This document shows positions 1 through 9,580 of a stretch of 64,000 nt of DNA, one piece after another. Made by a program: the position numbers and the translations under genes. The stretch is from Pyxidicoccus trucidator (GTDB taxonomy: Bacteria; Myxococcota; Myxococcia; Myxococcales; Myxococcaceae), in contig NZ_JAAIXZ010000026.1 of assembly GCF_010894435.1 (NCBI RefSeq), forward strand, positions 62,001 through 126,000. Reading direction: 5' to 3'. The notes under the pieces were generated by a model that ran no database searches, had not been told where the DNA came from, and saw nothing but the letters and a program-made list of their open reading frames with translations. The first letter of the stretch is position 1, and every line of letters begins with the position of its first letter.

Positions 1-1866
1 TCGCTTCGCGCCGTAGATGGTCTGCTGCGGGCGCAGCACGAGCTGGTTCTTCGCCCGGTGGCTGACGAGCAGCTTGTTCTGCGCGTTGAGCGAGATGACG
101 GAGGGGATGGTGTTGTAGCCCTCGCGCGAGCGCAGCACGACGGGCCGTCCGTTGCTGAGCAGCGCCACGCACGAGTTGGTGGTGCCCAGGTCGATGCCGA
201 TGACCGGCCCCGTGCCGGCGACCTGCCCCGGCGGCGACAGGAAGACGAGTCGGGGCAGGCCGCGCTCGTCCAGCGGGGGCGCGACGGGCGCCTGCTTCGC
301 CGCGGCCGGGCTGAGCAGCGTGGGCATGCCCACGGGCTCGGGCGCGCGAGGCGCCTCACGGCGGACGTTGGGCAGGGACGGCGCGGCCGGAGGCGCGGGA
401 GGCGGCGCGACAGGCGCGGGCCGGGGCGCCTGGGCCGCCGCCGGAGGAGGCGGAGGCGGCACCGGAGCGGCCATGGGCCTGGGCGGAGGAGGCGGCGCCT
501 TGGCGGCGGGCGCGGGCGTCGGGCTCCCGAACTCGAACGCGTCGACATCCTCCGACATGTCCAGGTCGAACTCGATGCTGCCACCCGAAGCGCGGGCCGC
601 GGGGGGCGCCGGAGGTGGCGTCACCGGCGCAGCGGGCGCTGCGCGAGGCGGAGGGGGGGCCTCGAGGGGCGCCTCCTCCATGGCGTCGGACAGGTCCAGG
701 TCGAACTCGAAGCTACCGCCCGAGCGGGCCGCGGCGGGCGCCGGAGGCGGAGCCACGGGAGCCGGTGCAGCGCGAGGAGGCGGAGGCGGGGCGGCGCGAG
801 GCGGCGGCGCCACGGGTGCCTCTTCCACGGCGTCGCCCAGGTCCAGCTCGAACTCCAGGGCTCCACCCGAGGTGGGGGGAGGCGGCGGAGGCGGAGCGGC
901 GCGGGGCGGCGGGGCCGCAGCGCGGGGCGGCGGCGGCGCCTCTTCCACGGCATCGCCGAAGTCCAGCTCGAACTCCAGGGGCGCGCCCGAGGGCGGAGGG
1001 CCCGAGGAGGACGGCTCGAGCTCCACCGTGAAGCCGACCTCGATGGGCGGCTCGTCGAGCGGCTCGCCCAGGGCCACGGGCGTGCCGGTGACAGGGGCCT
1101 CCATCTCGAACTCGAACCCGGGCAGCGGCTCGTCCCCGTCCGGGGGCGAGGGTGGAGGCGGGGTGCTCGCGATGAGCTCGTCGAGCGGGATGTCCACGTC
1201 GTCCTCCGCGGGCGGAGGCGGCGCGAAGGCCATGGCGGCCGGGAAGGGCGCGGGCGTCCGGGGCTCGGCGACGGGAGGCGGGAAGTTGAACGGCTCATCC
1301 GCGACAGGCGCCTCGGGCCCCTCCGAGGACTCCAGGTCATCGAAGAGCGAGTCGAGCGCCATGCCCCCCGCCGCGCGCGGAGCAGATGCCGGAGCCACCG
1401 GGGGCGCGGGGGCAGGCCGCACCTGCGCGGGAGCAACCCTGGGCGCCACGGCGGGGGCGACGGCGGGAGCCACGGAAGGGGCCACCAAGGGAGCCACGGA
1501 AGGCAGCGACGGAGCGACGGAAGCGACGGCGTCCGGCTTGCGTTGGAGCATCATGTCGACGAGCGCGCGGCTCGCCGTGTCGAGCTCCTCGAACTGGAGT
1601 CCCATGCCGGGAGGCCCGGACGGGTCTCCGACTTCGCGGACCCAGCGCACCAGGGCGGCGCCGCGCAGCACGCGCACGCCCCCGGCGATCTGCACCTCGA
1701 ACTTGACGGGTGTCCCCACGGGCTGTGGGGTGCGCGAGCGGATGAACATCCCGCCCGGGCTCAGGTTTGTGGCGAACTCTTCAGCGAAGCTCCCCACGGT
1801 TTCATGCTTGAGCTTCACCAGCAGACCCACTGCTTTGCGGTCCGTGGTGCGCCTGCCTTGATCCAT
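1..1866 (-). CDS. PilZ-DnaK (Hsp70) fusion protein, C-terminus beyond window
   Basis: The frame is open from an ATG at 1866 to the left edge (622 codons), so the protein is truncated by the window. The N-terminus is a PilZ-type domain of the kind repeated in Myxococcus: RTTDR supplies RxxxR and NLSPGGMFI supplies NxSxxG, the usual cyclic-di-GMP contacts. A linker of about 400 residues is rich in Pro and Ala and repeats an acidic phrase (FELDLGDAVEEAP and variants) at least four times. The Hsp70 nucleotide-binding domain then begins with IGIDLGTTNSCVALLSNG and continues through GYNTIPSVI. I infer a chaperone or scaffold switched by cyclic-di-GMP; neither binding nor ATPase activity can be shown here. 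The divergent neighbour starts at 2012. Confidence 0.9.
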   Translation of the reverse strand, partial: MDQGRRTTDRKAVGLLVKLKHETVGSFAEEFATNLSPGGMFIRSRTPQPVGTPVKFEVQIAGGVRVLRGAALVRWVREVGDPSGPPGMGLQFEELDTASRALVDMMLQRKPDAVASVAPSLPSVAPLVAPSVAPAVAPAVAPRVAPAQVRPAPAPPVAPASAPRAAGGMALDSLFDDLESSEGPEAPVADEPFNFPPPVAEPRTPAPFPAAMAFAPPPPAEDDVDIPLDELIASTPPPPSPPDGDEPLPGFEFEMEAPVTGTPVALGEPLDEPPIEVGFTVELEPSSSGPPPSGAPLEFELDFGDAVEEAPPPPRAAAPPPRAAPPPPPPPTSGGALEFELDLGDAVEEAPVAPPPRAAPPPPPRAAPAPVAPPPAPAAARSGGSFEFDLDLSDAMEEAPLEAPPPPRAAPAAPVTPPPAPPAARASGGSIEFDLDMSEDVDAFEFGSPTPAPAAKAPPPPPRPMAAPVPPPPPPAAAQAPRPAPVAPPPAPPAAPSLPNVRREAPRAPEPVGMPTLLSPAAAKQAPVAPPLDERGLPRLVFLSPPGQVAGTGPVIGIDLGTTNSCVALLSNGRPVVLRSREGYNTIPSVISLNAQNKLLVSHRAKNQLVLRPQQTIYGAKR

Positions 1867-1948
1867 AGCGCCTGACCATCGCGGTACGGGCCGCTCCGCT
1901 CAAGAGGGTTTTGACCCCTCGGCTGGCCGCTCGGCGAATGGACGACAC

Positions 1949-1984
1949 CAGGTACGCCTGTGACCTACCTGCACCTTCCTATAT
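1949..1984 (+). promoter_or_regulatory. Possible promoter/operator in divergent intergenic region
   Basis: An inverted repeat CAGGTA/TACCTG (1949-1954 and 1966-1971, 11 bp apart) lies just upstream of TATATC (1979-1984), the only AT-rich hexamer in the 145-bp gap between the PilZ-DnaK gene and the membrane-protein gene. The placement would suit a promoter for the gene at 2012 with a short leader. The match to a sigma-70 promoter is weak. Confidence 0.25.
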
Positions 1985-2011
1985 CCTGATGGCCTTCGCA
2001 GGAGCCCTCGC

Positions 2012-3151
2012 ATGAGCACAGCCACCCTCACCGCCCCCGCTCCGGCCCGCACGGGCTGGCTGGTGGACCGGCGGCACGACCTGATTTCCACCGTGGGCGG
2101 AGTGGCCGCGAGCTTCGCCCTGGTCGGGCTGCATGTCTGGGGTGGCATCAGCAGCCTGGTGCTGTGGTGGGCATGGGTGCTGGCGCTCGACGGACCGCAC
2201 CTCTTCGCGACGGTGTCGCGCACCTACCTGGACGCGCGCGAGTGGCAGACGCGGCGCCGGCTGCTGCTGGGGAGCCTGGGGTGGTTCGCGGCGGGGCCGC
2301 TGCTCTTCGGCGTGTCGGCGCTGCTGGGGACGAAGGTGCCCTTCGTGGTGTTCCTCACGCTGTCGTCGCTGTGGGCGTACTGGCACGTGGTGCGGCAGCA
2401 CTACGGCATCATGGTGCTGTACCAGCGCAAGGGGGGCGAGTCGTCGCCGCTGGACCGGCGGCTCGACAGCGTGACGCTGTACACCGGGCTGCTGGCGCCG
2501 TTCGTGGCGTTCGCGGTGACACACCCGACGGCGCGCAAGCAGCTGGGGCTGGTGGGAGCCCCCACGTGGGAGCCGGTGGTGGCGGGGGCGTGCTTCGCCG
2601 TCGTGCTGGCGCTGGTGCTGCTCCATGCGGCGCGGCAGGTGCAGCGGGCCCGCACGGGGCTGCGGGTGAACGGGCCGAAGCTGCTGATGATGGGCGCGGC
2701 GCTGGGGCTGACGGCGGTGGTGTTCTGGCCGTCGGTGTCGGCGCGCATGGACTTCGTCATGTTCGCGGTGGCGGTGACGGCGTTCCACAACGTGCAGTAC
2801 CACGGCGTGGTCTGGTTCTATCACCGCAACCGCTACCACGCGGCCGGAGTGGACCCGGCGCCCTTCGGCCTGGCGCCGAGGGTGAGCCGGCGCTTCATCA
2901 TCTACGCGGCATGCGGGGTGGTGTTCACGCTGCTGTATCGCGGGCTGGGCTGCGGCTTCGGCGCGCACCCGGGCTGCGGCGGCTTTGACTTGCGGATGCC
3001 GCTGGCGGCGGGGCTGACGCTGAGGGATTTGGTGGGGGGCTTCATCTGGGGCTTCGCCCTCCACCACTACTACCTGGACCAGAAAATCTGGCGCGTGAGC
3101 CGGGACGCGGGGCTGAACAAGGATTTGAAGCTGGGCACGGCGTCAGCGTAG
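2012..3151 (+). CDS. Polytopic membrane protein with conserved histidine motifs
   Basis: This 379-residue protein has a short cytoplasmic N-terminus and roughly eight hydrophobic segments. Its soluble-facing loops carry histidine-rich motifs: WHVVRQHYGIMVLYQRK, FHNVQYHGVVWFYHRNRYH and a C-terminal LHHYYLDQKIWRVSRD. Clustered His at membrane borders recalls membrane di-iron oxygenases and carotene-cleaving Brp/Blh proteins, but I cannot assign it to a named family. The ATG at 2012 has GGAG 8 bp upstream. It is monocistronic in appearance, with mltG starting about 100 bp downstream. The function is unknown; metal-dependent membrane oxidation is speculation from the motifs. Confidence 0.8.
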   Translation: MSTATLTAPAPARTGWLVDRRHDLISTVGGVAASFALVGLHVWGGISSLVLWWAWVLALDGPHLFATVSRTYLDAREWQTRRRLLLGSLGWFAAGPLLFGVSALLGTKVPFVVFLTLSSLWAYWHVVRQHYGIMVLYQRKGGESSPLDRRLDSVTLYTGLLAPFVAFAVTHPTARKQLGLVGAPTWEPVVAGACFAVVLALVLLHAARQVQRARTGLRVNGPKLLMMGAALGLTAVVFWPSVSARMDFVMFAVAVTAFHNVQYHGVVWFYHRNRYHAAGVDPAPFGLAPRVSRRFIIYAACGVVFTLLYRGLGCGFGAHPGCGGFDLRMPLAAGLTLRDLVGGFIWGFALHHYYLDQKIWRVSRDAGLNKDLKLGTASA

Positions 3152-3250
3152 GGGCTGCCGCCTGCCCTACCGCCGAGCCAGCGCCTGGGACCGGACATCC
3201 CGTGACGTAAGCCACTGCGAAGCGGAACGCAGGTGCTACCCTGCGCCCCG

Positions 3251-4270
3251 ATGAAGCGTTTCATTCTCTTCGTGTGCGTGGTCGTCGTACTGCTGGCCGT
3301 GGGCGGCACCGGTGCCTTTCTCTGGGCCGAGGGTCAGGTGCAGAGCACCATGGCGCCTCCCGGAGCGGCCCCGGTGGAGTTCACCGTCCCCAAGGGCACG
3401 TCCGGGCGCGGCCTGGGCTCGCTGCTCGCCTCCCAGGGGCTCATCCGCGATGCGCGCATCTGGCGCTGGCACCTGTTCCGCCGTGGCGCCTTCGCCCCCA
3501 AGGCCGGGCGCCATGAGGTCAGCCCCTCCATGACGGTGGCGGAGCTGGCCACCGCGATGGAGGGCAACCCCATCCCCGAGGACGTCCCCTTCGTCGTGGT
3601 GGAGGGCTGGCGCCTGCGCGACACCGACGCGGCGCTCGTGGCCGCGGGCTTCATCACTCCCGGCGCGTACATCGCCGCGGCCAGCAACCCCGGCAAGTTC
3701 ACCGCCCCCTTCCCCCTGCCCACCGCGGGCACGCTGGAGGGCTACCTCTACCCGGAGACCTACGGCATCCTGCCGGGGAAGCTGGACGTGCAGGCGCTCA
3801 TCCAGCGCCAACTGGACGCTTTCGCCGCGCGCTTCTACGCGCCCAACCGAGAGGCCATCGCCAAGAGCGGCCGCACGCTGCACGAGGTGGTGGTGATGGC
3901 CTCCATGCTGGAGCGCGAGGAGCCCGTCCCCGCGCAGCGCCCTCTGGTGGCCGGCATCCTCTGGAAGCGCGTGGACAAGGGCTTCCCGCTCGGCGTGGAC
4001 GCGACGTCCCGCTACGAGCTGGCGCAGTGGAACGACCGCGTCGCCTTCCTCAAGCGCCTGCGGGACACGCAGGACCCGTACAACACCCGGCACCGTAAGG
4101 GCCTGCCGCCGAGCCCCATCGGCGCGCCCACCGTCGCCTCGCTCCAGGCGGCCATGGAGCCGAAGCCGAGCGAGTACTGGTACTACCTGCACGACGCCCA
4201 GAAGATACTGCGCCCCTCGCGCAACGCGGAGGAGCACGAGGCGCTCCGCAAGAAGTACAACGTGTACTGA
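3251..4270 (+). CDS. mltG: Endolytic murein transglycosylase MltG
   Basis: The gene encodes a 339-residue YceG/MltG protein, a membrane-anchored lytic transglycosylase that cleaves nascent glycan strands and sets their length. A single N-terminal membrane anchor (about residues 2-22) is followed by the LysM-like and catalytic regions. Family signatures are LEGYLYPETY, VVVMASMLEREE with the predicted catalytic Glu221, and YNTRHRKGLPPSPIGAP near the C-terminus. I chose the ATG at 3251 because the anchor begins there; an in-frame upstream codon at 3233 adds only six unsupported residues. Length and motif order match the E. coli enzyme. Confidence 0.95.
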   Translation: MKRFILFVCVVVVLLAVGGTGAFLWAEGQVQSTMAPPGAAPVEFTVPKGTSGRGLGSLLASQGLIRDARIWRWHLFRRGAFAPKAGRHEVSPSMTVAELATAMEGNPIPEDVPFVVVEGWRLRDTDAALVAAGFITPGAYIAAASNPGKFTAPFPLPTAGTLEGYLYPETYGILPGKLDVQALIQRQLDAFAARFYAPNREAIAKSGRTLHEVVVMASMLEREEPVPAQRPLVAGILWKRVDKGFPLGVDATSRYELAQWNDRVAFLKRLRDTQDPYNTRHRKGLPPSPIGAPTVASLQAAMEPKPSEYWYYLHDAQKILRPSRNAEEHEALRKKYNVY

Positions 4271-4278
4271 GAGGGGAC

Positions 4279-4311
4279 GCGGCCCGCGCCCTGAAGACAG
4301 GCGTGGGCCGC
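4279..4311. terminator. Hairpin terminator between convergent genes
   Basis: A 12-bp stem (arms 4279-4290 and 4300-4311, one G-U wobble) with a 9-nt loop lies 8 bp after the mltG stop and is followed by a short A-rich stretch. It sits between convergent mltG and the crotonase-family gene, so it could serve both strands. Confidence 0.6.
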
Positions 4312-4327
4312 AAACCGGAGCCACCGT

Positions 4328-4422
4328 GCGAGGTGAGCGTCCGCGCCGGAGTCAGCGCCCCTGGAACCCCGAGCCGCCGCGCGAGGTGGGCGCCCGCGCC
4401 GACGGAGTCAGCGCCCCTGGAA
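4328..4422. repeat. Tandem duplication of a gene 3' end (~40 bp)
   Basis: About 40 bp at 4381-4422, covering the last codons and stop of the crotonase-family gene, is repeated with few changes at 4328-4366. Both copies end in the same GGAGTCAGCGCCCCTGGAA. The outer copy is non-coding and is most simply a local tandem duplication just beyond the stop codon. Confidence 0.7.
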
Positions 4423-5199
4423 GACGGGGGCCCTGCGCTCCGAGGCGGCGGCGAGTCCCTCGCCCAGGTCCGCGCTCCCGTAGCTCTCCGCCTGGAAGCG
4501 CGCCTCCTCCTCCAGCGCCGTCCGCAGCGCGGCCCGGTCCGGAGCCAGCCGCTGCTTCAGTGCGTGCGTGGCCAGCGGGGCGTTGCCGGCAATCTGCGTG
4601 GCCAGTGCCCGGGCCCGCGCGAGCACCCCGCCCGCTGGCGCCGCCTCCAGCGCCAGCCCGAGCCGCACCGCCTCCTTCCCGTCAAAGCGCCGTCCGGTGA
4701 GGAGCAGCTCCGCCGCGGCCTGCGCACCGGCCCGCCAGGGCACGAAGTACGTCGCGCCCATGCCGGGGTGCAGGCCCAGCTGGACGAAGTTGAGCGCGAG
4801 CTTCGCGTCCTCGCCCACGACACAGAAATCACACGCGAGCGCCACGCACAGGCCCGCGCCGATGGCCGGCCCGTCCACCGCCGCCACGGTGGGCATGGGC
4901 AGCTCCAGCACGCTCAGGTAGCGCGCGTAGAAGTCGAGCATGAACGTGCGCGCCTCCTCGAAGGAGGCCTTGCGCAGCCGCTCCAGCATCTTCAAGTCGC
5001 CGCCAGCGGAGAACGCTCCACCGGCGCCGGTGAGGACCACCGCCCGCACGTCGCGGCGCTCGCGAAGGGCTTCCACGCGGGCCCGCAGCGCGTCCCCCAG
5101 CTCGGGAGTCATCACGTTGCGGCGGGCGGTGTCATTCAGGGTGAGGGTGGCGACGGCACCCTCCACCTCCAGCAGGACGTCAGCGGCAGGAGCGGACAT
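4408..5199 (-). CDS. Enoyl-CoA hydratase/isomerase (crotonase) family protein, atypical active site
   Basis: This 263-residue protein has the crotonase fold signatures: the CoA/oxyanion-hole segment GAFSAGGDLKML and AVDGPAIGAGLCVALACD. Aligned with mitochondrial enoyl-CoA hydratase, the two catalytic glutamates are replaced, the first by Cys (GGGCE to GAGLC) and the second by Phe (QPEI to LNFVQ). Classical hydration of enoyl-CoA is therefore unlikely. An isomerase, thioesterase or decarboxylase-type reaction on an acyl-CoA is more plausible, but the substrate cannot be read from sequence. It stands alone; the next minus-strand gene ends 18 bp upstream, so co-transcription with the AAA gene is possible. 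Confidence 0.85.
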   Translation of the reverse strand: MSAPAADVLLEVEGAVATLTLNDTARRNVMTPELGDALRARVEALRERRDVRAVVLTGAGGAFSAGGDLKMLERLRKASFEEARTFMLDFYARYLSVLELPMPTVAAVDGPAIGAGLCVALACDFCVVGEDAKLALNFVQLGLHPGMGATYFVPWRAGAQAAAELLLTGRRFDGKEAVRLGLALEAAPAGGVLARARALATQIAGNAPLATHALKQRLAPDRAALRTALEEEARFQAESYGSADLGEGLAAASERRAPVFQGR

Positions 5200-5216
5200 G
5201 GGCGCGCACTGTACGC

Positions 5217-6791
5217 TCAGGCTCGCAGCACGGTCACCTTGCGCCCGGAGGGCGCCTGCGCCTGCTCGAAGCGGGTCCTCGACTCCGTACCTCCAGCCTC
5301 CGGCCGGCGGTCGAAGACCACGAGCACGCCCTCATCGAGCCCCAGTCGCTCCAGGTACTCATCGAGCTGGGTGAGGCCCTTCTCCAGTGGGTCCTTCTCC
5401 CCCTCGCGCCACACCTTCAGCTCCAGGGCATGACGTTGCAGGCGACGCTGGCCGTTCTCCTCGTAGGGCCAGCGCACCAGCAGGTCGATACGCCCGCGCC
5501 CCACGCCGTACTCCCGGTCCACCTGGCCGCCGCCATTCACCACCCGCTGGAGGAAGGCCATGAGCACGAGCTGAGGGGCCACCTCATGGTAGGTCATCCC
5601 GGCGGCCAGCACCTCGCCGTGCTCGCGCCAGAAGTCGGCGAACTCCCGGAGAATCCGCGCGAAGTCCAGCCGGCCATCCGGCAGGATGAAGCTCCTGGGA
5701 ACGACCACCACCTTGGGCTCGGCGTTGCCAGCCAGCACCCGGGCGATCAGCTCCTGGTAGATGGGGTTGGCTACCCGCACCGGGTCATTCGGAGCGCACA
5801 GACCCAGGTCCCGGGTGTACTGGAGGTCGTCCTGATAGCTGTCCCCGCCTCCCGCAAAGGTGCCCGCCAGCACAGGCTCCAGGATGGCGCGGACCCGAGG
5901 CTCACGCAGCTTGTCGGTGAGGCTGTCCAGGTGCGTCTCGCGGCGCGCAATCAACACCGCTCTGGCCCGCTCCACATCTTCACGGCGGATGGGCTGGGCA
6001 CGGTCGGGGACCAGCTCTTCCACGGCCACCTTGGCCAGGGCGTTGACGAGCCACGGCTGCCCTTGGGTGGACTCGAAGGCCAGCGCCAGGGCCTCAGGCT
6101 CGAAGCGTTGACCGGTCTCGGCGGTGTGCTGGGCGTAGAGCTCGACAACCTCCCCTGCGGTGAAGCTGCGGAGGGTGAGCGAGCGCACCTTGATGTTGAA
6201 AGGGCTCGCGGTGCCCAGGTGCTCGCGATCTTCAGCGGCGACCTTGTAGTCGCGCACGTCCCTCAGGCCGATGAGGGCCATCGAGGAGGGGAAGTACGTG
6301 GGGCGCCTGGGGTAGCCACTGCGAAGCTGGCGCAGCACGCTGAGCAGCGTCACGTCTCGCAGCGCGTCGACTTCATCAAGGAAGACAACCAGGGGCCTGG
6401 GTGCTGCCTCGGCCCAGGCGGTGAGGGCCGAGCTGATACGACTGCCAGGGGGGGCGTCGGGGAAGGGTGGAGGCTGAAGCTCAGGAGGCAGTTGATGGAG
6501 TGCATCCTTCCGCCACTCCTCGAGCACCGCGAGCTCAGCGGTCCCGACGTCCTGGGGAAAGGGGTTGCCCATCTCCATGGACACAAGCACCGCGACGTGT
6601 TGGCCTTCGGCCGTCAGTTCCCATGCGAGCGAGCGCAGTGCAGTTGTCTTGCCCACCTGACGGGGGGCATGGACGACGAAGTAGCCCTCCTGGTCAATGA
6701 GGGAGCGCAGTTCGGGCAGGCGCCGGAGTGCCGGCAGCATGTAGTTGCGGTCCGGGCGGCACGGGCCAGCGGTGTTGAACCAGCGGGGCAT
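5217..6791 (-). CDS. AAA-like ATPase fused to a PD-(D/E)xK-type domain
   Basis: The protein has about 524 residues. Counting from a GTG at 6800, the P-loop is APRQVGKTT (Lys51) and Walker B is PLVVFLDEVDAL (Asp142-Glu143). This is the arrangement of the AAA-like family often linked to serine/threonine kinase or defence loci. The C-terminus reads GRGRIDLLV, then HALELKVW, giving Asp439 and Glu460-x-Lys462, the spacing of a PD-(D/E)xK nuclease core. The ATG at 6791 is preferred over GTG 6800 because of AGGGTGAG upstream. A nucleotide-driven nuclease or DNA-repair/defence ATPase is inferred. No partner gene is evident: the flanks are a crotonase gene and a propeller lipoprotein. Confidence 0.8.
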   Translation of the reverse strand: MPRWFNTAGPCRPDRNYMLPALRRLPELRSLIDQEGYFVVHAPRQVGKTTALRSLAWELTAEGQHVAVLVSMEMGNPFPQDVGTAELAVLEEWRKDALHQLPPELQPPPFPDAPPGSRISSALTAWAEAAPRPLVVFLDEVDALRDVTLLSVLRQLRSGYPRRPTYFPSSMALIGLRDVRDYKVAAEDREHLGTASPFNIKVRSLTLRSFTAGEVVELYAQHTAETGQRFEPEALALAFESTQGQPWLVNALAKVAVEELVPDRAQPIRREDVERARAVLIARRETHLDSLTDKLREPRVRAILEPVLAGTFAGGGDSYQDDLQYTRDLGLCAPNDPVRVANPIYQELIARVLAGNAEPKVVVVPRSFILPDGRLDFARILREFADFWREHGEVLAAGMTYHEVAPQLVLMAFLQRVVNGGGQVDREYGVGRGRIDLLVRWPYEENGQRRLQRHALELKVWREGEKDPLEKGLTQLDEYLERLGLDEGVLVVFDRRPEAGGTESRTRFEQAQAPSGRKVTVLRA

Positions 6792-6881
6792 GGCGCTCAC
6801 CCTGTAACCGCCGGAGGGCGGGGCGCAAGAGGGACTTGCGGCCCCGGTGACTTCGCAACCCTCCTGCCCCGCCCTGAGCGC

Positions 6882-8261
6882 CTACGGCACCACGAGCCGC
6901 AGGAACGCGTCCTGGTTCCACGCGTTGCCCGCGCCATCGCGCTGCCACCCCGTCACGGCGAGCCCCTTCCCGGGCACCACCGCCATCCCCGCCGCCGAGA
7001 GCGAGCACTGGCCGCTCTCGCACACGGCCACCGGCAGCCGCTGCTCGTCCCGCCAGGCCCCATCGGCGCCATACCGCGTGAGCACGTTGCCGCACGCCAC
7101 CGCCACCGTGCCCTCACCGTCCACCGCCACCGCCGGCCCCACCTCCGTCACCGGGCCACACGCCGGCTGCTTCAGCCAGCGCTCGTCCCCATCCGCCCCC
7201 GCCGTGAGCACGTACGGCCCCGACGTCCCCAGCGAAGCCTCGCCCCACACCATCAGCCCCGTGAAGTCGCCAGCCACCGCCACCGCGCCATCCGCGCCCA
7301 CGGCCACCGAGGTGACGCGCCCCTTCGCACCCGGCACCTCGCGGCCCCACGCCAGCTTCCCGTCCTCGCCGAACGCGAGCACCACGAAGCCGCGCACGCC
7401 CACGGTGCCGAACGTCTGGCCATCCACCTCCAGCGTGTCCGACAACTGCCCCGCGAGCACCGACAGCCCGGAGGGCGTCACCGCCACCGCCTGCAACAGC
7501 GTGCCCTCCCCCACCCCCGCGAAGCGCCGCGTCCACCGCACGGCGCCGTCCGCGCCGTAGCGCGTGAGCACCGGGTCATGCGCCCCGGCCGTCCACTCCT
7601 CGCCCGCCGCCAGCACTCCGCCCGCCGCATCCGCCGCCACGGCGTACACCTTCTGCCCCACCCGCCGCTGCCACACCGCCTCGCCGGCCGGGGAGAACTT
7701 CACCAGGAACCCGTCCTGAGCCTCGCCCAGCCCGAAGTCCGCCGAGTACAGGAACGCATTGCCCGTGAGGAACACCGCCCCGTCGCTCCCGGGGGACGCC
7801 GCTACCCGCGTCTCGGACAGGCGGTTGCGGAGGAACTCCTTCGACCAGCGCGCCTTCCCATCCGCCGCATACCGCGTCAGCGTCAGCGAGAGCTTCTCGC
7901 CTTCCACCGAGTCACGGTCCTCGTCCGAGCGGGGCGTGCTCGACACCACCACCACCACGTCCCCGTCACGCCCCACGGCCACGCCCGTGCCGCTATCGTC
8001 CTGGGGGCCCCCCACCACCTGGGTCCACGCCCGTCCGCGAGGCCGCTCCGGCAAGGGGATCTCCCCTGCCGTGGGCGGCTGCGTGGCCGTGCCCGGGTCT
8101 CCAGAGTCTCCAGGAAGGGAGGGAGCCGCCTCCTCGCCGGGCTGCCCGTCCCCAGCCAGGGAGGCCGCATCAGCGCCGTTCCCGCCACACCCCGTCCCCA
8201 TCCACAGCAGGGCCACCGGCAGAAGCCCCAGCCAACGGTTGCCAACTCGCTCTGACCGCAT
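6882..8261 (-). CDS. Beta-propeller lipoprotein
   Basis: A 459-residue lipoprotein: hydrophobic signal region, then MGTGC with Cys25 as the lipidation site, then an Asp/Gly/Pro-rich spacer. The rest is built of repeats of about 50 residues containing phrases such as RYGADGAVRWTRRF and VAVGADGAVAVAG, a PQQ- or SBBP-like beta-propeller layout. The ATG at 8261 is preceded by GGAGAGCAC, a leader shared with the SitA6 gene. Propellers of this kind serve as extracytoplasmic binding scaffolds; the ligand is unknown. The very Gly/Ala-rich repeats are typical of myxobacterial surface lipoproteins. Confidence 0.8.
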   Translation of the reverse strand: MRSERVGNRWLGLLPVALLWMGTGCGGNGADAASLAGDGQPGEEAAPSLPGDSGDPGTATQPPTAGEIPLPERPRGRAWTQVVGGPQDDSGTGVAVGRDGDVVVVVSSTPRSDEDRDSVEGEKLSLTLTRYAADGKARWSKEFLRNRLSETRVAASPGSDGAVFLTGNAFLYSADFGLGEAQDGFLVKFSPAGEAVWQRRVGQKVYAVAADAAGGVLAAGEEWTAGAHDPVLTRYGADGAVRWTRRFAGVGEGTLLQAVAVTPSGLSVLAGQLSDTLEVDGQTFGTVGVRGFVVLAFGEDGKLAWGREVPGAKGRVTSVAVGADGAVAVAGDFTGLMVWGEASLGTSGPYVLTAGADGDERWLKQPACGPVTEVGPAVAVDGEGTVAVACGNVLTRYGADGAWRDEQRLPVAVCESGQCSLSAAGMAVVPGKGLAVTGWQRDGAGNAWNQDAFLRLVVP

Positions 8262-8538
8262 GTGCTCTCCAAGGAGCCCGCTCCCGTCTACCGGGGGCAG
8301 GGCCTTGGGAACCTAAGCAGCGTGTTCGGGGGGCGGCATTCCCCCGCCCTCGGAGGCGGCGCTACATGCCCGGAGGGCGTGCAGGCGGCCGGTACGGAAG
8401 TCCTCCTGTACCCCGACGTGCCGGAATGTACGGCAGCGGAATAGGTCTACGCCCCAACGGTTGCCAGCGCACGCCTCGGCCACTCTCGTGGCGGAAACCG
8501 TTGGTCCCCGCGCCGCCCCGAATTAAGAGAACCCTTCC
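8262..8538. promoter_or_regulatory. Divergent intergenic region with inverted repeat upstream of moxR
   Basis: This 277-bp gap separates the propeller lipoprotein from the MoxR operon. It holds a perfect 9-bp inverted repeat, CCAACGGTT (8454-8462) and AACCGTTGG (8496-8504), ending about 35 bp before the moxR start. The longer word CCAACGGTTGCCA at 8454-8466 recurs at 8232-8244 inside the first codons of the lipoprotein gene. This is operator-like spacing for a dimeric regulator, with no known regulator matched. Confidence 0.35.
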
Positions 8539-9567
<1,029 letters not shown>

Positions 9568-9580
9568 GCGCGCGCGCACC

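Noticed and set aside
600..1100. Periodic repeats resembling a CRISPR or tandem array
   Set aside because: They are imperfect coding repeats of Pro/Ala and acidic motifs in one frame, without constant spacers.
58..1875. 605- and 569-codon plus-strand frames
   Set aside because: They are antisense to the PilZ-DnaK gene, whose PilZ and Hsp70 motifs are clear; the Gly/Ala-rich repeats mirror the Pro/Ala linker.
5430..8255. 941-codon open frame on the plus strand
   Set aside because: It crosses two well-supported minus-strand genes and the gap between them, with low-complexity His/Arg/Pro sequence and no recognisable domain.
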